64,000 nucleotides of DNA. Origin: Streptomyces sp. V3I7. GTDB taxonomy: Bacteria > Actinomycetota > Actinomycetes > Streptomycetales > Streptomycetaceae. A program made the translations under genes and the position numbers. Below are positions 34,315 to 43,119 of this stretch, piece after piece. Positions within the stretch are counted from its first letter, which is position 1, and the number at the start of each line of letters is the position of its first letter. The stretch covers positions 1,715,001-1,779,000 of the forward strand of contig NZ_JAUSZK010000001.1 of the NCBI RefSeq assembly GCF_030817495.1. The letters are read 5' to 3'. The notes beneath the pieces were generated by a model that worked only from the letters and a program-made list of their open reading frames with translations, searched no databases and had not been told where the DNA came from.

Positions 34315-35493
34315 TCACTTCCCCCGTGGCCACAGTCCCGGGTCCGGGGTGAAGCGGATGCGGAGTTCGCCGTTGCGGAGGGCGGCGCCTGCGACGGTGC
34401 AGCGGCGGAGGGCGGAGGGGAGGGGGACGATGCGGTGGAACGCGCCGGTGGTGACGACCAGTTCGTCGCCGCGGCGGATCAGGTCGAGTTCCTCGCGTAT
34501 CGCGCCGGGCAGCGGGATGTGCCAGACGAGGACGCCGTCCTCGGCGATGGAGTCGGTGACGTGCCACTCGACCGGGGCGGGCGCCGCGTTGACGCCGGGT
34601 GCGGTGAGCGCGGCGAGGTCCTCCGGGCCGCGCGGGTCGCGGCCGAGGTGGGGCACCTCGTGGACGTCGTACGGCTCCCCCGGCTCGCGCCAGTCGGCCA
34701 GGGCCTTGCGCTGCTGGGCGAGGAGGCAGGCGAGCCAGCTGTCCGGGGCGGTCTCGGGCAGGACGCGGTTGGCGACGAGGGCCTCGGTGCGCAGGCCGCG
34801 CAGGGCGATGCCGAGACCGGCGGCGCGCACGGCGGCGGCGCCGGCCGGGCCCGGCTCCGCGACCAGGCGGACGGTGGTGGCGCGGTCGGCCAGGACGGCC
34901 TCGACGGCGGCGAGTTCGACGTCCCACCGGCCGGCCGTCTCGTACAGCCACTCGGCGGGCATGGGGACGCCGGCGAGCCGGCCCAGGACCGGGCGCAGGG
35001 CGCGGGCCGCCTGCCGCTCGGGCGGGAGCAGGCGGCGCAGGTAGCGGCGCAGCTCCTCCGGGAGCGCGAGCAGGGCGAGGGCCTGCGGAGTGGGCGGGAG
35101 GTCGACGACGAGGAGGTCGTAGCGCTCCGAGAGGGCCGCGTCCCTGAGGGCGCGCAGGAACGACAGCTCCTCGGCGCCGGGGAGCGGCGTGACCTCCTCG
35201 GCGTCCAGGCGGGAGGCACCGAGCAGGTCGAGGACGTTCGCGGCGCGGGTCTGGAACGCGGTGAGGTCCTCACGGAAGCGTTCGACCGCGTCGGGGCGCC
35301 AGGCCGTGAGGCCGGGGGCGGCTTCGACCGGGACGGGCCCGGTCTCCGTGCCGAGCGCGGCCCCGAGGGTGTCGGTGCGGTCGGCGCTCAGCACCAGGGT
35401 GGTGGTGCCCTCGCGCGCGGCCCGCAGGGCGGTGGCCGCGGCAACGGTCGTACGGCCGCAGCCGCCCGGACCCGTGATCAGGATGGTGCGCAT
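34315..35493 (-). CDS. ArsA/Get3-like ATPase with altered P-loop
   Basis: A 392-residue SIMIBI-class ATPase. The deviant Walker A reads ITGPGGCGRTTVAAA where ArsA/Get3 has GKGGVGKT, so both conserved lysines are replaced (Pro and Arg). Switch-like VLSADRTDTLGAALG and Walker B-like YDLLVVDLPPTPQAL follow, with LVANRVLPE later. The C-terminal domain (TDSIAEDGVLVWHIPLPGA onward) is a beta-rich ArsA_HSP20-type module. No arsenic genes are nearby. Its partner could be a tail-anchored protein, but actinobacterial members are uncharacterised. Adjacent on the same strand is the SRPBCC gene, 43 bp upstream. Confidence 0.85.
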   Translation of the reverse strand: MRTILITGPGGCGRTTVAAATALRAAREGTTTLVLSADRTDTLGAALGTETGPVPVEAAPGLTAWRPDAVERFREDLTAFQTRAANVLDLLGASRLDAEEVTPLPGAEELSFLRALRDAALSERYDLLVVDLPPTPQALALLALPEELRRYLRRLLPPERQAARALRPVLGRLAGVPMPAEWLYETAGRWDVELAAVEAVLADRATTVRLVAEPGPAGAAAVRAAGLGIALRGLRTEALVANRVLPETAPDSWLACLLAQQRKALADWREPGEPYDVHEVPHLGRDPRGPEDLAALTAPGVNAAPAPVEWHVTDSIAEDGVLVWHIPLPGAIREELDLIRRGDELVVTTGAFHRIVPLPSALRRCTVAGAALRNGELRIRFTPDPGLWPRGK

Positions 35494-35536
35494 GACGGTG
35501 AACGGTACCCGCGCGCGGGGCGCGAGGGCGCCATGC

Positions 35537-35980
35537 TCACTGCTCGCCCGACTCCACGCGCTTCTTCAGGCCCGCGAGCGCCCGGTCGATGATGACCTTC
35601 TCGGCCTTGCGCTTGATCATGCCGAGCATGGGGATCTTGACGTCCACCGTCAGCCGGTACGTCACCTCGGTGGCGCCCGCGCTGGCCGGCTTCAGCACAT
35701 AGGTGCCGTCGAGGGAGCGCAGCATCTGGGACTTGATCAGGGTCCAGGAGACCTCGTGGTCGCCGGTCCAGGTGTAGCCGAGGACCTGGTCGTCCTTGAT
35801 GGCGCCGGCGTCCATCACGAGGCGGACCTGCTCGGCCCGGCCCTGGGCGTCGGTCTCGAGGATCTCGGCCTGCTTCACTTCGCCCGTCCAGTCCGGGTAG
35901 CGGACGAAGTCGGCGATCACCGCCATCACGTCGGCCGGTGCCGCCTCGATGGTGATGCTCGAGCTGGTGTGTTCCGCCAT
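35537..35980 (-). CDS. SRPBCC (START/Bet v1-like) family protein
   Basis: A 147-residue protein with GGAGGAG upstream of its ATG. The polyketide-cyclase/dehydrase-type helix-grip fold is visible: TSSSITIEAAPADVMAVIADF and VRYPDWTGEVKQAEIL at the start, VSWTLIKSQMLRSLDGTYVL in the middle and a long basic C-terminal helix (KRKAEKVIIDRALAGLKKRV). Such proteins bind hydrophobic ligands. In Streptomyces it is usually next to the ArsA-like ATPase, as here, and to the acyl-CoA ligase 1.2 kb away; the ligand is unknown. Confidence 0.88.
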   Translation of the reverse strand: MAEHTSSSITIEAAPADVMAVIADFVRYPDWTGEVKQAEILETDAQGRAEQVRLVMDAGAIKDDQVLGYTWTGDHEVSWTLIKSQMLRSLDGTYVLKPASAGATEVTYRLTVDVKIPMLGMIKRKAEKVIIDRALAGLKKRVESGEQ

Positions 35981-36098
35981 CGCCGTGGCTCCTCCAGATA
36001 CGGGCCGGTTGTGCGCGCTGCGTGCGCACGCGTGTGCAGCGTGAAGGCTACCGCGCGGCCTCCCGGCCGACTTCACCGCCCGCCCCCACACGCCGCTC

Positions 36099-36896
36099 TC
36101 ACCACTGAAGCACCCACGGCTGTCCGGTCCCCGCGAAGTGGCCCACGTTCACGCACTCGGTCGCCCCGATCCGCATGCGGCGCACCAGCGGCTGGTGGAC
36201 GTGGCCGAACAGGTGGTAGCGGGGCCGGGTGCGGCGGATCGCGGCCAGCAGGGCCCGGCTGCCGCGCTCGAAGCGGCGCGCCACCGTGTCGTACACCAGC
36301 TCCGGGACGTCCGGCGGGATGTGCGTGCACAGCACGTCGACCTCGCCGACCGCCTCGACCTTCGCGGCGTACTCCTCGTCGCTGATCTCGTACGGCGTCC
36401 GCATGGGCGTGCGCAGGCCGCCGCCGACGAAGCCGAAGACGCGGCCGCCGATCTCCATCCGCTCGCCGTCGAGGACCGTGGTGCCGGGCCCGGCGTACTC
36501 GGGCCACAGCGGCGGCATGTCGACGTTGCCGTACGTCGCGTACGTCGGGGTCGGGAACGCGGCGAACATCTCGGCGTACTGTCTGCGCACCGCCGCCTCG
36601 ATCACCGTGCGCCGGTCGGAGCCGAGGCCCGCCCACAGCCGGGCGCCGAACTCCCGGGCCTCCTCGAAGCGGCGGGCGGTGCGCAGCTCCACGATCCGGC
36701 GGGCGTTCTCGGCGCCGAACAGGTCGGGGAAGATGCCGCGCGAGTGGTCGCGGTAGTCCAGGAAGAGCACGAGGTCGCCGAGGCAGATCAGGGCGTCCGC
36801 GCCCTCACCTGCCCGGGCGAGGTCGCGGGCGTTGCCGTGCACGTCGCTGACGACGTGGACGCGGGTCCTCGGCTTGCCGGCGGGTGTAAGTGCCAT
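36099..36896 (-). CDS. Metallophosphoesterase
   Basis: A 265-residue calcineurin-like phosphoesterase. Metal-binding blocks in order: VHVVSDVHGNARDL (DxH), DALICLGDLVLFLDYR (GD), TYATYGNVDMPPLW (GN[H/V]), LCTHIPPDVP (H) and HLFGHVHQPLVRR (GHxH). The second block is GDLV and the third has Val-Asp instead of the usual His-Asp pair, which may alter activity. It is soluble with no signal peptide. It may hydrolyse phosphodiesters; the substrate is not predictable. Confidence 0.9.
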   Translation of the reverse strand: MALTPAGKPRTRVHVVSDVHGNARDLARAGEGADALICLGDLVLFLDYRDHSRGIFPDLFGAENARRIVELRTARRFEEAREFGARLWAGLGSDRRTVIEAAVRRQYAEMFAAFPTPTYATYGNVDMPPLWPEYAGPGTTVLDGERMEIGGRVFGFVGGGLRTPMRTPYEISDEEYAAKVEAVGEVDVLCTHIPPDVPELVYDTVARRFERGSRALLAAIRRTRPRYHLFGHVHQPLVRRMRIGATECVNVGHFAGTGQPWVLQW

Positions 36897-37208
36897 GGTG
36901 ATCGAGCGTAGGCGTGTGTGGCATACGTGAACAGTGGCGTCCTGGCCTCCGGTTACTGGCACCTCAGGAAAGGCGTGGACTACTGTGCGCGAAGAAGCAC
37001 CGATCGGTGTGACGCGGCGAACATCTCGCCGAGACCCCCTGTCGAAGAAGCCATACCGGCGGGTAACGTCCGGCCAGTCCAGTCGTGCTCTGGATTTCAA
37101 CCACCGGGCCCCGGGCTCCTGGTGATTCCGGAGCACCTGCCCGCGCCGTGGACCGCACTGTCGCATGCACAACGTCGTGGCGCCGGCGCCTTAAGAGGAG
37201 CAGCAGTC
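36897..37208. promoter_or_regulatory. 312-bp divergent interval with a 12-bp palindrome
   Basis: No gene was found. CACCGATCGGTG at 36998-37009 is a perfect 12-bp palindrome of TetR-operator style and is the best regulatory candidate for the acyl-CoA ligase that starts at 37209. A purine-rich AAGAGGAG at 37191 is that gene's ribosome site. Confidence 0.45.
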
Positions 37209-39005
37209 TTGCGCGAGTTCAGCCTTCCGGCCTTGTACGAGGTCCCTGCCGACGGCAATCTGACCGACATCGTCCGCAGAAACGCCGCGCAGCACCCCGA
37301 CGTCGCCGTCATCGCGCGCAAGGTCGGCGGCACCTGGCAGGACGTGAACGCCCTGGACTTCCTGTCCGAGGTGCACGCCGCCGCGAAGGGCCTCATCGCC
37401 TCGGGCATCCAGCCCGGCGACCGGATCGGCCTGATGTCGCGCACCCGCTACGAGTGGACACTGCTCGACTTCGCCATCTGGAGCGCGGGCGCGGTCACCG
37501 TGCCGGTGTACGAGACCAGTTCCCCGGAGCAGGTGCAGTGGATCCTCTCCGACTCGGGCGCCAAGGCCTGCGTCGTCGAGATGGACAACCACGTCGCCGC
37601 CGTCGACTCCGTGCGTGACCGGCTGCCCGCCCTCGATCACGTCTGGCAGATCGAGGCCGGCGCCGTGGAGGAGCTCGGCCGGCTCGGCAAGGACGTCAGC
37701 GACGCGACGGTCGAGGAGCGCAGCTCGCGCGCCAAGGCCGACGACCCGGCGACCCTCGTCTACACCTCCGGGACGACCGGCCGCCCCAAGGGCTGCGTGC
37801 TGACCCACCGCAGCTTCTTCGCCGAGTGCGGCAACATCGTCGAGCGCCTGCGTCCGCTGTTCCGCACGGGCGACTCCTCGGTCCTGCTCTTCCTGCCGCT
37901 CGCGCACGTCTTCGGCCGGCTCGTGCAGGTCGCCTCGATGATGGCGCCGATCAAGCTGGGCCTGGTCCCGGACATCAAGCAGCTCACGGACGAACTGGCG
38001 TCCTTCCGCCCGTCGATGGTCCTGGGCGTGCCGCGCGTCTTCGAGAAGGTCTACAACTCGGCGCGCGCCAAGGCGCAGGCCGACGGCAAGGGCACGATCT
38101 TCGACAAGGCGGCGGACACCTCCATCGCCTACAGCAAGGCGCTGGACACCCCGGCGGGCCCGGGTCTGCGTCTGCGGCTCAAGCACAAGACGTTCGACAA
38201 GCTGGTGTACAGCAAGCTGCGCGCGGTGCTCGGCGGGCGGGGCGAGTACGCCATCTCCGGCGGCGCCCCGCTGGGCGAGCGCCTCGGCCACTTCTTCCGC
38301 GGCATCGGCTTCACGGTCCTGGAGGGCTACGGCCTGACCGAGTCGTGCGCCGCCACCACGTTCAACCCCTGGGACCGGCAGAAGATCGGCACGGTCGGCC
38401 AGCCGCTGCCGGGCTCCGTCGTCCGGATCGCCGACGACGGCGAGGTGCTGCTGCACGGCGAGCACCTGTTCAAGGAGTACTGGAACAACGCGGGCGCGAC
38501 CGCCGAGGCGCTGGCCGACGGCTGGTTCCACACCGGTGACGTCGGCACGCTCGACGAGGACGGCTACCTCAGGATCACCGGCCGCAAGAAGGAGATCATC
38601 GTGACCGCGGGCGGCAAGAACGTCGCCCCGGCCGTGATCGAGGACCGCATCCGGGCGCACGCGCTGGTCGCGGAGTGCATGGTGGTGGGCGACGGCCGCC
38701 CGTTCGTGGGCGCGCTGGTCACCATCGACGAGGAGTTCCTCGGCCGCTGGGCCGCCGAGCACGGCAAGCCGGCGGACTCCACCGCCGTGTCGCTGCGCGA
38801 GGACGCGGAGCTGCACGCCGCGATCCAGGCCGCGATCGACGACGGCAACGCCGCGGTGTCGAAGGCCGAGTCGGTCCGCAAGTTCCGTATCCTGTCCGGC
38901 CAGTTCACCGAGGAGTCGGGCCACCTGACCCCGTCACTGAAGCTCAAGCGCAACGTGGTGGCGAAGGACTTCGCGGACGAGATCGAGGGGATCTACCAGA
39001 AGTAG
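37209..39005 (+). CDS. Long-chain fatty acid-CoA ligase
   Basis: A 598-residue adenylate-forming enzyme activating fatty acids to acyl-CoA. AMP-binding signature YTSGTTGRPKGC, the A5 motif GYGLTESCAATTFNP, A7 WFHTGDVGTLDEDGYL, A8 RITGRKKEIIVTAGGKNV and the A10 lysine in SLKLKRNVVAKDF are all found, with the gate segment typical of the long-chain FadD15 group. TTG at 37209 is the start because GAGGAG lies 9 nt upstream, giving the length expected for the family. It feeds beta-oxidation or lipid remodelling. Confidence 0.93.
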   Translation: MREFSLPALYEVPADGNLTDIVRRNAAQHPDVAVIARKVGGTWQDVNALDFLSEVHAAAKGLIASGIQPGDRIGLMSRTRYEWTLLDFAIWSAGAVTVPVYETSSPEQVQWILSDSGAKACVVEMDNHVAAVDSVRDRLPALDHVWQIEAGAVEELGRLGKDVSDATVEERSSRAKADDPATLVYTSGTTGRPKGCVLTHRSFFAECGNIVERLRPLFRTGDSSVLLFLPLAHVFGRLVQVASMMAPIKLGLVPDIKQLTDELASFRPSMVLGVPRVFEKVYNSARAKAQADGKGTIFDKAADTSIAYSKALDTPAGPGLRLRLKHKTFDKLVYSKLRAVLGGRGEYAISGGAPLGERLGHFFRGIGFTVLEGYGLTESCAATTFNPWDRQKIGTVGQPLPGSVVRIADDGEVLLHGEHLFKEYWNNAGATAEALADGWFHTGDVGTLDEDGYLRITGRKKEIIVTAGGKNVAPAVIEDRIRAHALVAECMVVGDGRPFVGALVTIDEEFLGRWAAEHGKPADSTAVSLREDAELHAAIQAAIDDGNAAVSKAESVRKFRILSGQFTEESGHLTPSLKLKRNVVAKDFADEIEGIYQK

Positions 39006-39027
39006 TCGCCCGTACGACGCTCCACGT

Positions 39028-39066
39028 GCCGTGGCGCGGCCTCCCGTCGGGGAGACCGCGCCACGG
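39028..39066. terminator. Bidirectional hairpin terminator
   Basis: GCCGTGGCGCGG...CTCCC pairs with GGGAG...CCGCGCCACGGC (one mismatch, very short loop) midway between the convergent acyl-CoA ligase and glycosyltransferase genes. Confidence 0.85.
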
Positions 39067-39086
39067 CGCGTTTCAGGGAGCTGGTC

Positions 39087-40229
39087 TCAGAGCAGCGCCT
39101 TGAGGTTCTCGGCGAGCAGGTCCCAGCGCCACTTCTCCTCGACCCAGGCCCGTCCGCGCTCGCCCATCCGGCGGCGCAGCGCGGGGTCGCCGAGGAGGGC
39201 GACGATGCGGTCGGCGGCGTCCTCGGGGGAGCCGCCGCGCACGACCCAGCCGGTCTCGCCGTCGAGCACCGCGTCTGGCGCCCCGCCGGAGTCGCCGGCG
39301 ACGACGGGCAGTCCGGTCGCCGAGGCCTCCAGGTAGACGATCCCGAGCCCCTCGACGTCGAGGCCGCGGCGCCGGGTCCGGCACGGCATGGCGAAGACGT
39401 CACCGGCGCCGTAGTGCGCGGGCAGCTCCGCCCAGGGCACGGAGCCGGTGAAGCGCACGGAGTCCGCGACCCCGCTCTCGCGGGCGAGCCGGCGCAGGTC
39501 GTTCTCGTACGGGCCGCCGCCGACGATCAGCAGCACCGCGTCCGGCTCCTTGGCCAGGATGCGCGGCATGGCCCGGATCAGGGTGTCCTGGCCCTTGCGC
39601 GGCACGAGCCGCGAGACGCACACGACCACCGGCCGGTCGGACAGTCCGAGCCGGGCCCGTACCTCGTCGCCGCCGGAGCCGGGGTGGAAGGTCTTCTCGT
39701 CGACGCCGGGCGGCAGTTGCACCATCCGCGCGGCCGCCTCGGGGGTCAGCGCCCCGGCGATCCGCGAGCGGGTGTACTCGCCGAGGTAGGTGAGTGTGTC
39801 GGTGTCCTCGCCGATCCGGCGCAGCAGTTGCCGGGCGGCGGGCAGCTGGGCCCAGCCGGCCTCGTGCCCGTGGGTCGTGGCGACCAGCCGCTCGGCGCCC
39901 GCGGCCCGCAGGGCGGGCGCCATCAGGCCGAGCGGCGCCGCCGCCCCGAACCACACCGAGGTGCAGCCGTGCTCGCGCAGCAGCCCGGTGGCGCGCCGGG
40001 TCGCCCCGGGCGTCGGCAGCAGCATCGTCGTACGATCGCGTACGACCGTGAAGGGCTGCTCGGCGTCGAAGGCGGCCGTGGCCTCGATCCCCTCCCGGCT
40101 CCGCTTCCAGGTGGAGGCGTAGACGACGAGGCGCTCCGGGTCCAGCCGCAGCGCCATGTTGTGCAGGAACGCCTGGATGCCGCCGGGCCGGGGCGGGAAG
40201 TCGTTGGTCACGATGAGGGTCTTGTGCAT
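39087..40229 (-). CDS. pimB: GT4-family mannosyltransferase (PimB'-like)
   Basis: A 380-residue GT-B glycosyltransferase. The N-terminal loop TNDFPPRPGGIQAFLHNMA and THGHEAGW, then VCVSRLVPRKGQDTLI, LLIVGGGPYENDL and the sugar-nucleotide acidic pair in EGLGIVYLEASATGLPVVAG are conserved. The sequence closely resembles the actinobacterial phosphatidyl-myo-inositol monomannoside mannosyltransferase PimB', using GDP-mannose to make Ac1PIM2 at the inner membrane face. It is convergent with the acyl-CoA ligase and divergent from a GT87 gene, which would fit a mannolipid theme. The exact acceptor is inferred. Confidence 0.85.
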   Translation of the reverse strand: MHKTLIVTNDFPPRPGGIQAFLHNMALRLDPERLVVYASTWKRSREGIEATAAFDAEQPFTVVRDRTTMLLPTPGATRRATGLLREHGCTSVWFGAAAPLGLMAPALRAAGAERLVATTHGHEAGWAQLPAARQLLRRIGEDTDTLTYLGEYTRSRIAGALTPEAAARMVQLPPGVDEKTFHPGSGGDEVRARLGLSDRPVVVCVSRLVPRKGQDTLIRAMPRILAKEPDAVLLIVGGGPYENDLRRLARESGVADSVRFTGSVPWAELPAHYGAGDVFAMPCRTRRRGLDVEGLGIVYLEASATGLPVVAGDSGGAPDAVLDGETGWVVRGGSPEDAADRIVALLGDPALRRRMGERGRAWVEEKWRWDLLAENLKALL

Positions 40230-40311
40230 CGCCGCCGACCCTACCGGGCGCGTGTCCGGAACGGGTCCGGCGGACCGGGTGGCGACGGGCAGCGGACGAA
40301 CAGGGGCTCAG

Positions 40312-41547
40312 GTGAACAGGACGGCCGTGGGACGGCCCGTGGCGTGGCTGCTCGGCGCGTGGGGGGCCGGCCGGCTGGTGCTGCTGCTCCTCGTCTTCCG
40401 GGTGGTCGCCCTCCCGGGCGCGGACGTCACGACCGACGTGTCGGTGATCTACCAGGGCTGGTTCGAGGTGCTGCGCCAGGGCACGTTCCCGCTGGACGAC
40501 GTGACCTGGCAGTACCCGCCCGCCGCCGCCCTCGCGATCCTCTCCCCCGCCGTCCTGCCCTTCCTCGGCTACGCCTCCGCCTTCTTCGCCCTGGCCTGCC
40601 TCGCCGACCTGGCCGTCCTCGCCCTGCTGGTGTCCGCGGGCCTGCGCCCCGGCCGGTCGCTGTGCGGCGCCGGGGTGTGGGTGGCGGGCCTGCCGCTGCT
40701 CGGCCCGACGGCCTACGCCCGCTACGACGTGATGGTGACCGCAGTCGCCGTGGCCGCGCTGCTCACCGCGGCGCGGCACCCTCGGGCGGCGGGAGCGCTG
40801 GCGGGCTTCGGGGCGATGCTCAAGGTGTGGCCTGCGCTGCTGCTCCTGGGGGCCGTACGGCGCCGGACGTGGGCGGCGGCCGCGCTGACCGCCGCGTCCG
40901 TGGCCGCGCTGTTCGCGCTGGCGATGCCCGGCGCCTTCGCGTTCCTCACCTTCCAGCGCGACCGGGGCACCGAGGTGGAGTCGCTGGGCGCCCTGGTCTT
41001 CCATGTGGCCCGGCACTTCGGCTGGCAGGGTCAGGTGCTGCTCAACTACGGCTCGGTGGAGTTCCTGGGCCCGTACGTCGGGGCGGTCAGCACGGCCGCG
41101 CTGGGCCTCACCGCCGCCGCCTTCGGCTGGCTGCTGCTGTGGCGGCTGCGGGCGAGACGGTTCCTCCCGCACACGCTCGCCGACGCGGCCTTCACTGCGG
41201 TGCTGATGTTCACGGTCACCAGCCGGGTGATCAGCCCGCAGTACCTGGTGTGGCTGATCGGCGTGGCCGCCGTCTGCCTCGGCTACCGCGCCGGACGCAT
41301 GGCGCTGCCCACCTGGCTGCTGCTGGCGGCGGCCCTGGTGACGACCGTGGAGTTCCCGCTCTGTTTCGGCAACGTCGTGGCCAGTGACCGGTACGGTGTC
41401 GGCCTGCTCGTCCTGCGTAACGGCCTGCTGCTCGCCGCCGCCCTCCTCGCAGCCCGCCGGCTGTGGCGGGACTCGGTGATGCCGCCCGCCGCGGCCCCCG
41501 TCCCGAGCCAGACCCCCCACACGAAGGCGACCGCGGACGCCTCCTGA
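40312..41547 (+). CDS. GT87-family polyprenol-dependent mannosyltransferase-like membrane protein
   Basis: A 411-residue integral membrane protein with about nine to ten helices, starting at GTG. The loop after the first helix contains DVSVIYQGWFEVL and the WQYPPAAALAIL region, and AYARYDVMVTAVAVA follows, resembling GT87 enzymes (PimE group) that use polyprenyl-phosphate-mannose outside the membrane. Downstream VTSRVISPQYLVWLIG is a conserved GT-C signature. The neighbouring PimB'-like enzyme supports a role in mannosylated lipid or glycan formation, but acceptor and linkage are unknown. Confidence 0.8.
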   Translation: MNRTAVGRPVAWLLGAWGAGRLVLLLLVFRVVALPGADVTTDVSVIYQGWFEVLRQGTFPLDDVTWQYPPAAALAILSPAVLPFLGYASAFFALACLADLAVLALLVSAGLRPGRSLCGAGVWVAGLPLLGPTAYARYDVMVTAVAVAALLTAARHPRAAGALAGFGAMLKVWPALLLLGAVRRRTWAAAALTAASVAALFALAMPGAFAFLTFQRDRGTEVESLGALVFHVARHFGWQGQVLLNYGSVEFLGPYVGAVSTAALGLTAAAFGWLLLWRLRARRFLPHTLADAAFTAVLMFTVTSRVISPQYLVWLIGVAAVCLGYRAGRMALPTWLLLAAALVTTVEFPLCFGNVVASDRYGVGLLVLRNGLLLAAALLAARRLWRDSVMPPAAAPVPSQTPHTKATADAS

Positions 41548-41566
41548 CGACACCCCGGCACCGCCG

Positions 41567-41881
41567 CTCACCCCAACTGCACCCGCAGACAGTCCCGTCA
41601 CCGCCCGGTGAACCTCTCCGGCGTCGTCCCGAGCACCGCCCGCAACGCGCCGCCCAACACACCCGCGCGCCCACGGTGGCCACGCAGGCGACCCCGATCG
41701 GCCGCCTGACCAGGCACCGTCGAAGGCCGCCCGCCTCAGCCCAACTGCACCCGCAGGCAGTCCCCGCCACCGCGCAGTGAACTTCTCCAACGTCCACCGC
41801 AACGCCCCGCCCAACACGCCCGCGCGCCCACGCAGGCGACCCCGATCGGCCGCCTGACCAGGCACCGTCGAAGGCCGCCCG
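41567..41881 (-). repeat. Two degenerate tandem copies of the lipoprotein gene's 3' end
   Basis: The 335 bp between the GT87 gene and the lipoprotein gene consist of two units (41567-41734, 168 bp; 41735-41881, 147 bp). Each starts like the last ~95 bp of the lipoprotein gene and ends with a near-identical spacer containing GACCCCGATCGGCCGCCTGA. Unit 2 still encodes EKFTARWR in one frame, as in the gene's EKFTARWRDYLRAQLG end. The 21-bp length difference comes from two deletions. Confidence 0.85.
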
Positions 41882-41882
41882 C

Positions 41883-43091
41883 TCACCCCAGCTGTGCCCG
41901 CAGGTAGTCCCGCCACCGTGCCGTGAACTTCTCCGGCGTCGTTCCGAGCACCGTTCGCAGTGCCTCCTCCAGCGCGCCCGCTCGCTGGGGATGGGCGCCG
42001 ACGGCTCGGTAGAACTCGCCGAGCCGGACCTCGCCCCAGTGGTCGGCGATCATGCGGCAGGCCAGCCAGCCGCTCTCGTAGGCCTGCGCGAGCTGGGTGG
42101 CGTCGCCGCTGAAGGCGAAGTCACGGTCCTCCGGCAGGCTCGCCGGGATCCGGCCCTGGCGGACGGCGCGGGACAGTTCCGGGGCGGCCTGGAGGGGGGT
42201 GCGGCCGGTGCCGAGGTAGCCGGCCCAGTCGGCGTAGCCCTCGGAGAGCCACAGCGGGGTGGCCGCGGAGGTGTCGGCGCGGGTGGCGACATGGGTGGTC
42301 TCGTGGGTGAGCACCACCTGCTTGCCGACGTCGCCGAGGTCGGCGTACGCCTGCGGGTTCACGGTGATCCGGTCCGCAGGCGCCCGGCCCGAACCGCCCG
42401 CCTCGCCGGTGGTGACGGCGGCGATGCCGCGGTAGGAGGAGGCCGGCGAGCCGAGGAGCGCCGCTATGTCGTCCAGGGACCGCGGGACCAGCAGGACGAC
42501 GCGCCGGGCCCAGGAGGTGCCCCAGGTCTGGGTGACGGCGGGGACCGCGCGGTCGGCGAGCCGGGCGTACCCGCGCAGCGCGCCGGCGGACTGCCCGACG
42601 CCCAGCACCAGGCTGCGCTCGCCCCGGGCCACCGCCACCGTGCCCTGGTCCCACAGCTGCGCGGAGGCCTCCTTCGCGGGCCGGTCGGCGGCGACGTACC
42701 AGTGCCCGTCGGCCGTGCGGCCGAGGGTGAGGCTGCGCTCGGCGGTGACGGGGGACCGGTCGTAGCCCCGGATGCGGTAGCGCAGTTCGGCGTCGGCCGT
42801 GGTGGTGGGGCCGCCGCGGTGCAGGCCGGTCAGGCGGTACGTCCAGGACGCGAGCGGCAGCGCGCGCAGGCGCCCGTACGGGGTGCTGCTGCCGGTGTCG
42901 GCGTACGCCCGCTCGTCGTGGCCGAGGAGGGCCGCCGCGCGCCGGTCGAGGACGTGCTGCACCTCGGTGCGCGCGGGGTCGGCGGCGGGCTGTCCGCCGC
43001 ACCCCGTCAGGGAGACGAGCAGCAGACAGAGCCCCACGGCACCCGGGCTCCACGCCCGCCTGCGACCCCTGCGACCCCTGCGACCAGCCAT
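41883..43091 (-). CDS. Putative gluzincin metallopeptidase-like lipoprotein
   Basis: A 402-residue exported lipoprotein: Arg-rich head, hydrophobic helix, lipobox LVSLTGC with the lipidated Cys at about 31. The N-terminal half is an SnoaL/NTF2-like alpha+beta stretch. The second half contains VVLTHETTHVATRAD, an HExxH-like HETTH zinc motif, followed by LWLSEGYADWAGYLG with the third Glu ligand, typical of gluzincin (MA clan) peptidases. Substrate unknown. Its 3' end is duplicated twice downstream. It is 28 bp downstream of an NlpC/P60 gene, so a cell-envelope function is likely. Confidence 0.88.
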   Translation of the reverse strand: MAGRRGRRGRRRAWSPGAVGLCLLLVSLTGCGGQPAADPARTEVQHVLDRRAAALLGHDERAYADTGSSTPYGRLRALPLASWTYRLTGLHRGGPTTTADAELRYRIRGYDRSPVTAERSLTLGRTADGHWYVAADRPAKEASAQLWDQGTVAVARGERSLVLGVGQSAGALRGYARLADRAVPAVTQTWGTSWARRVVLLVPRSLDDIAALLGSPASSYRGIAAVTTGEAGGSGRAPADRITVNPQAYADLGDVGKQVVLTHETTHVATRADTSAATPLWLSEGYADWAGYLGTGRTPLQAAPELSRAVRQGRIPASLPEDRDFAFSGDATQLAQAYESGWLACRMIADHWGEVRLGEFYRAVGAHPQRAGALEEALRTVLGTTPEKFTARWRDYLRAQLG

Positions 43092-43119
43092 CCGCCGATC
43101 GTACGGCCCCCGCCGCCGG

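Noticed and set aside
34315-35493. Arsenic resistance operon
   Set aside because: No arsR, arsB, arsC or arsD gene is near and the ATPase lacks the ArsA metal-site context.
32359-35592. 1077-codon open frame on the plus strand
   Set aside because: Antisense to glkA, DUF5304 and ArsA genes; residues are Gly/Arg/Ala/Val shadows of GC-rich coding DNA and no motif is present.
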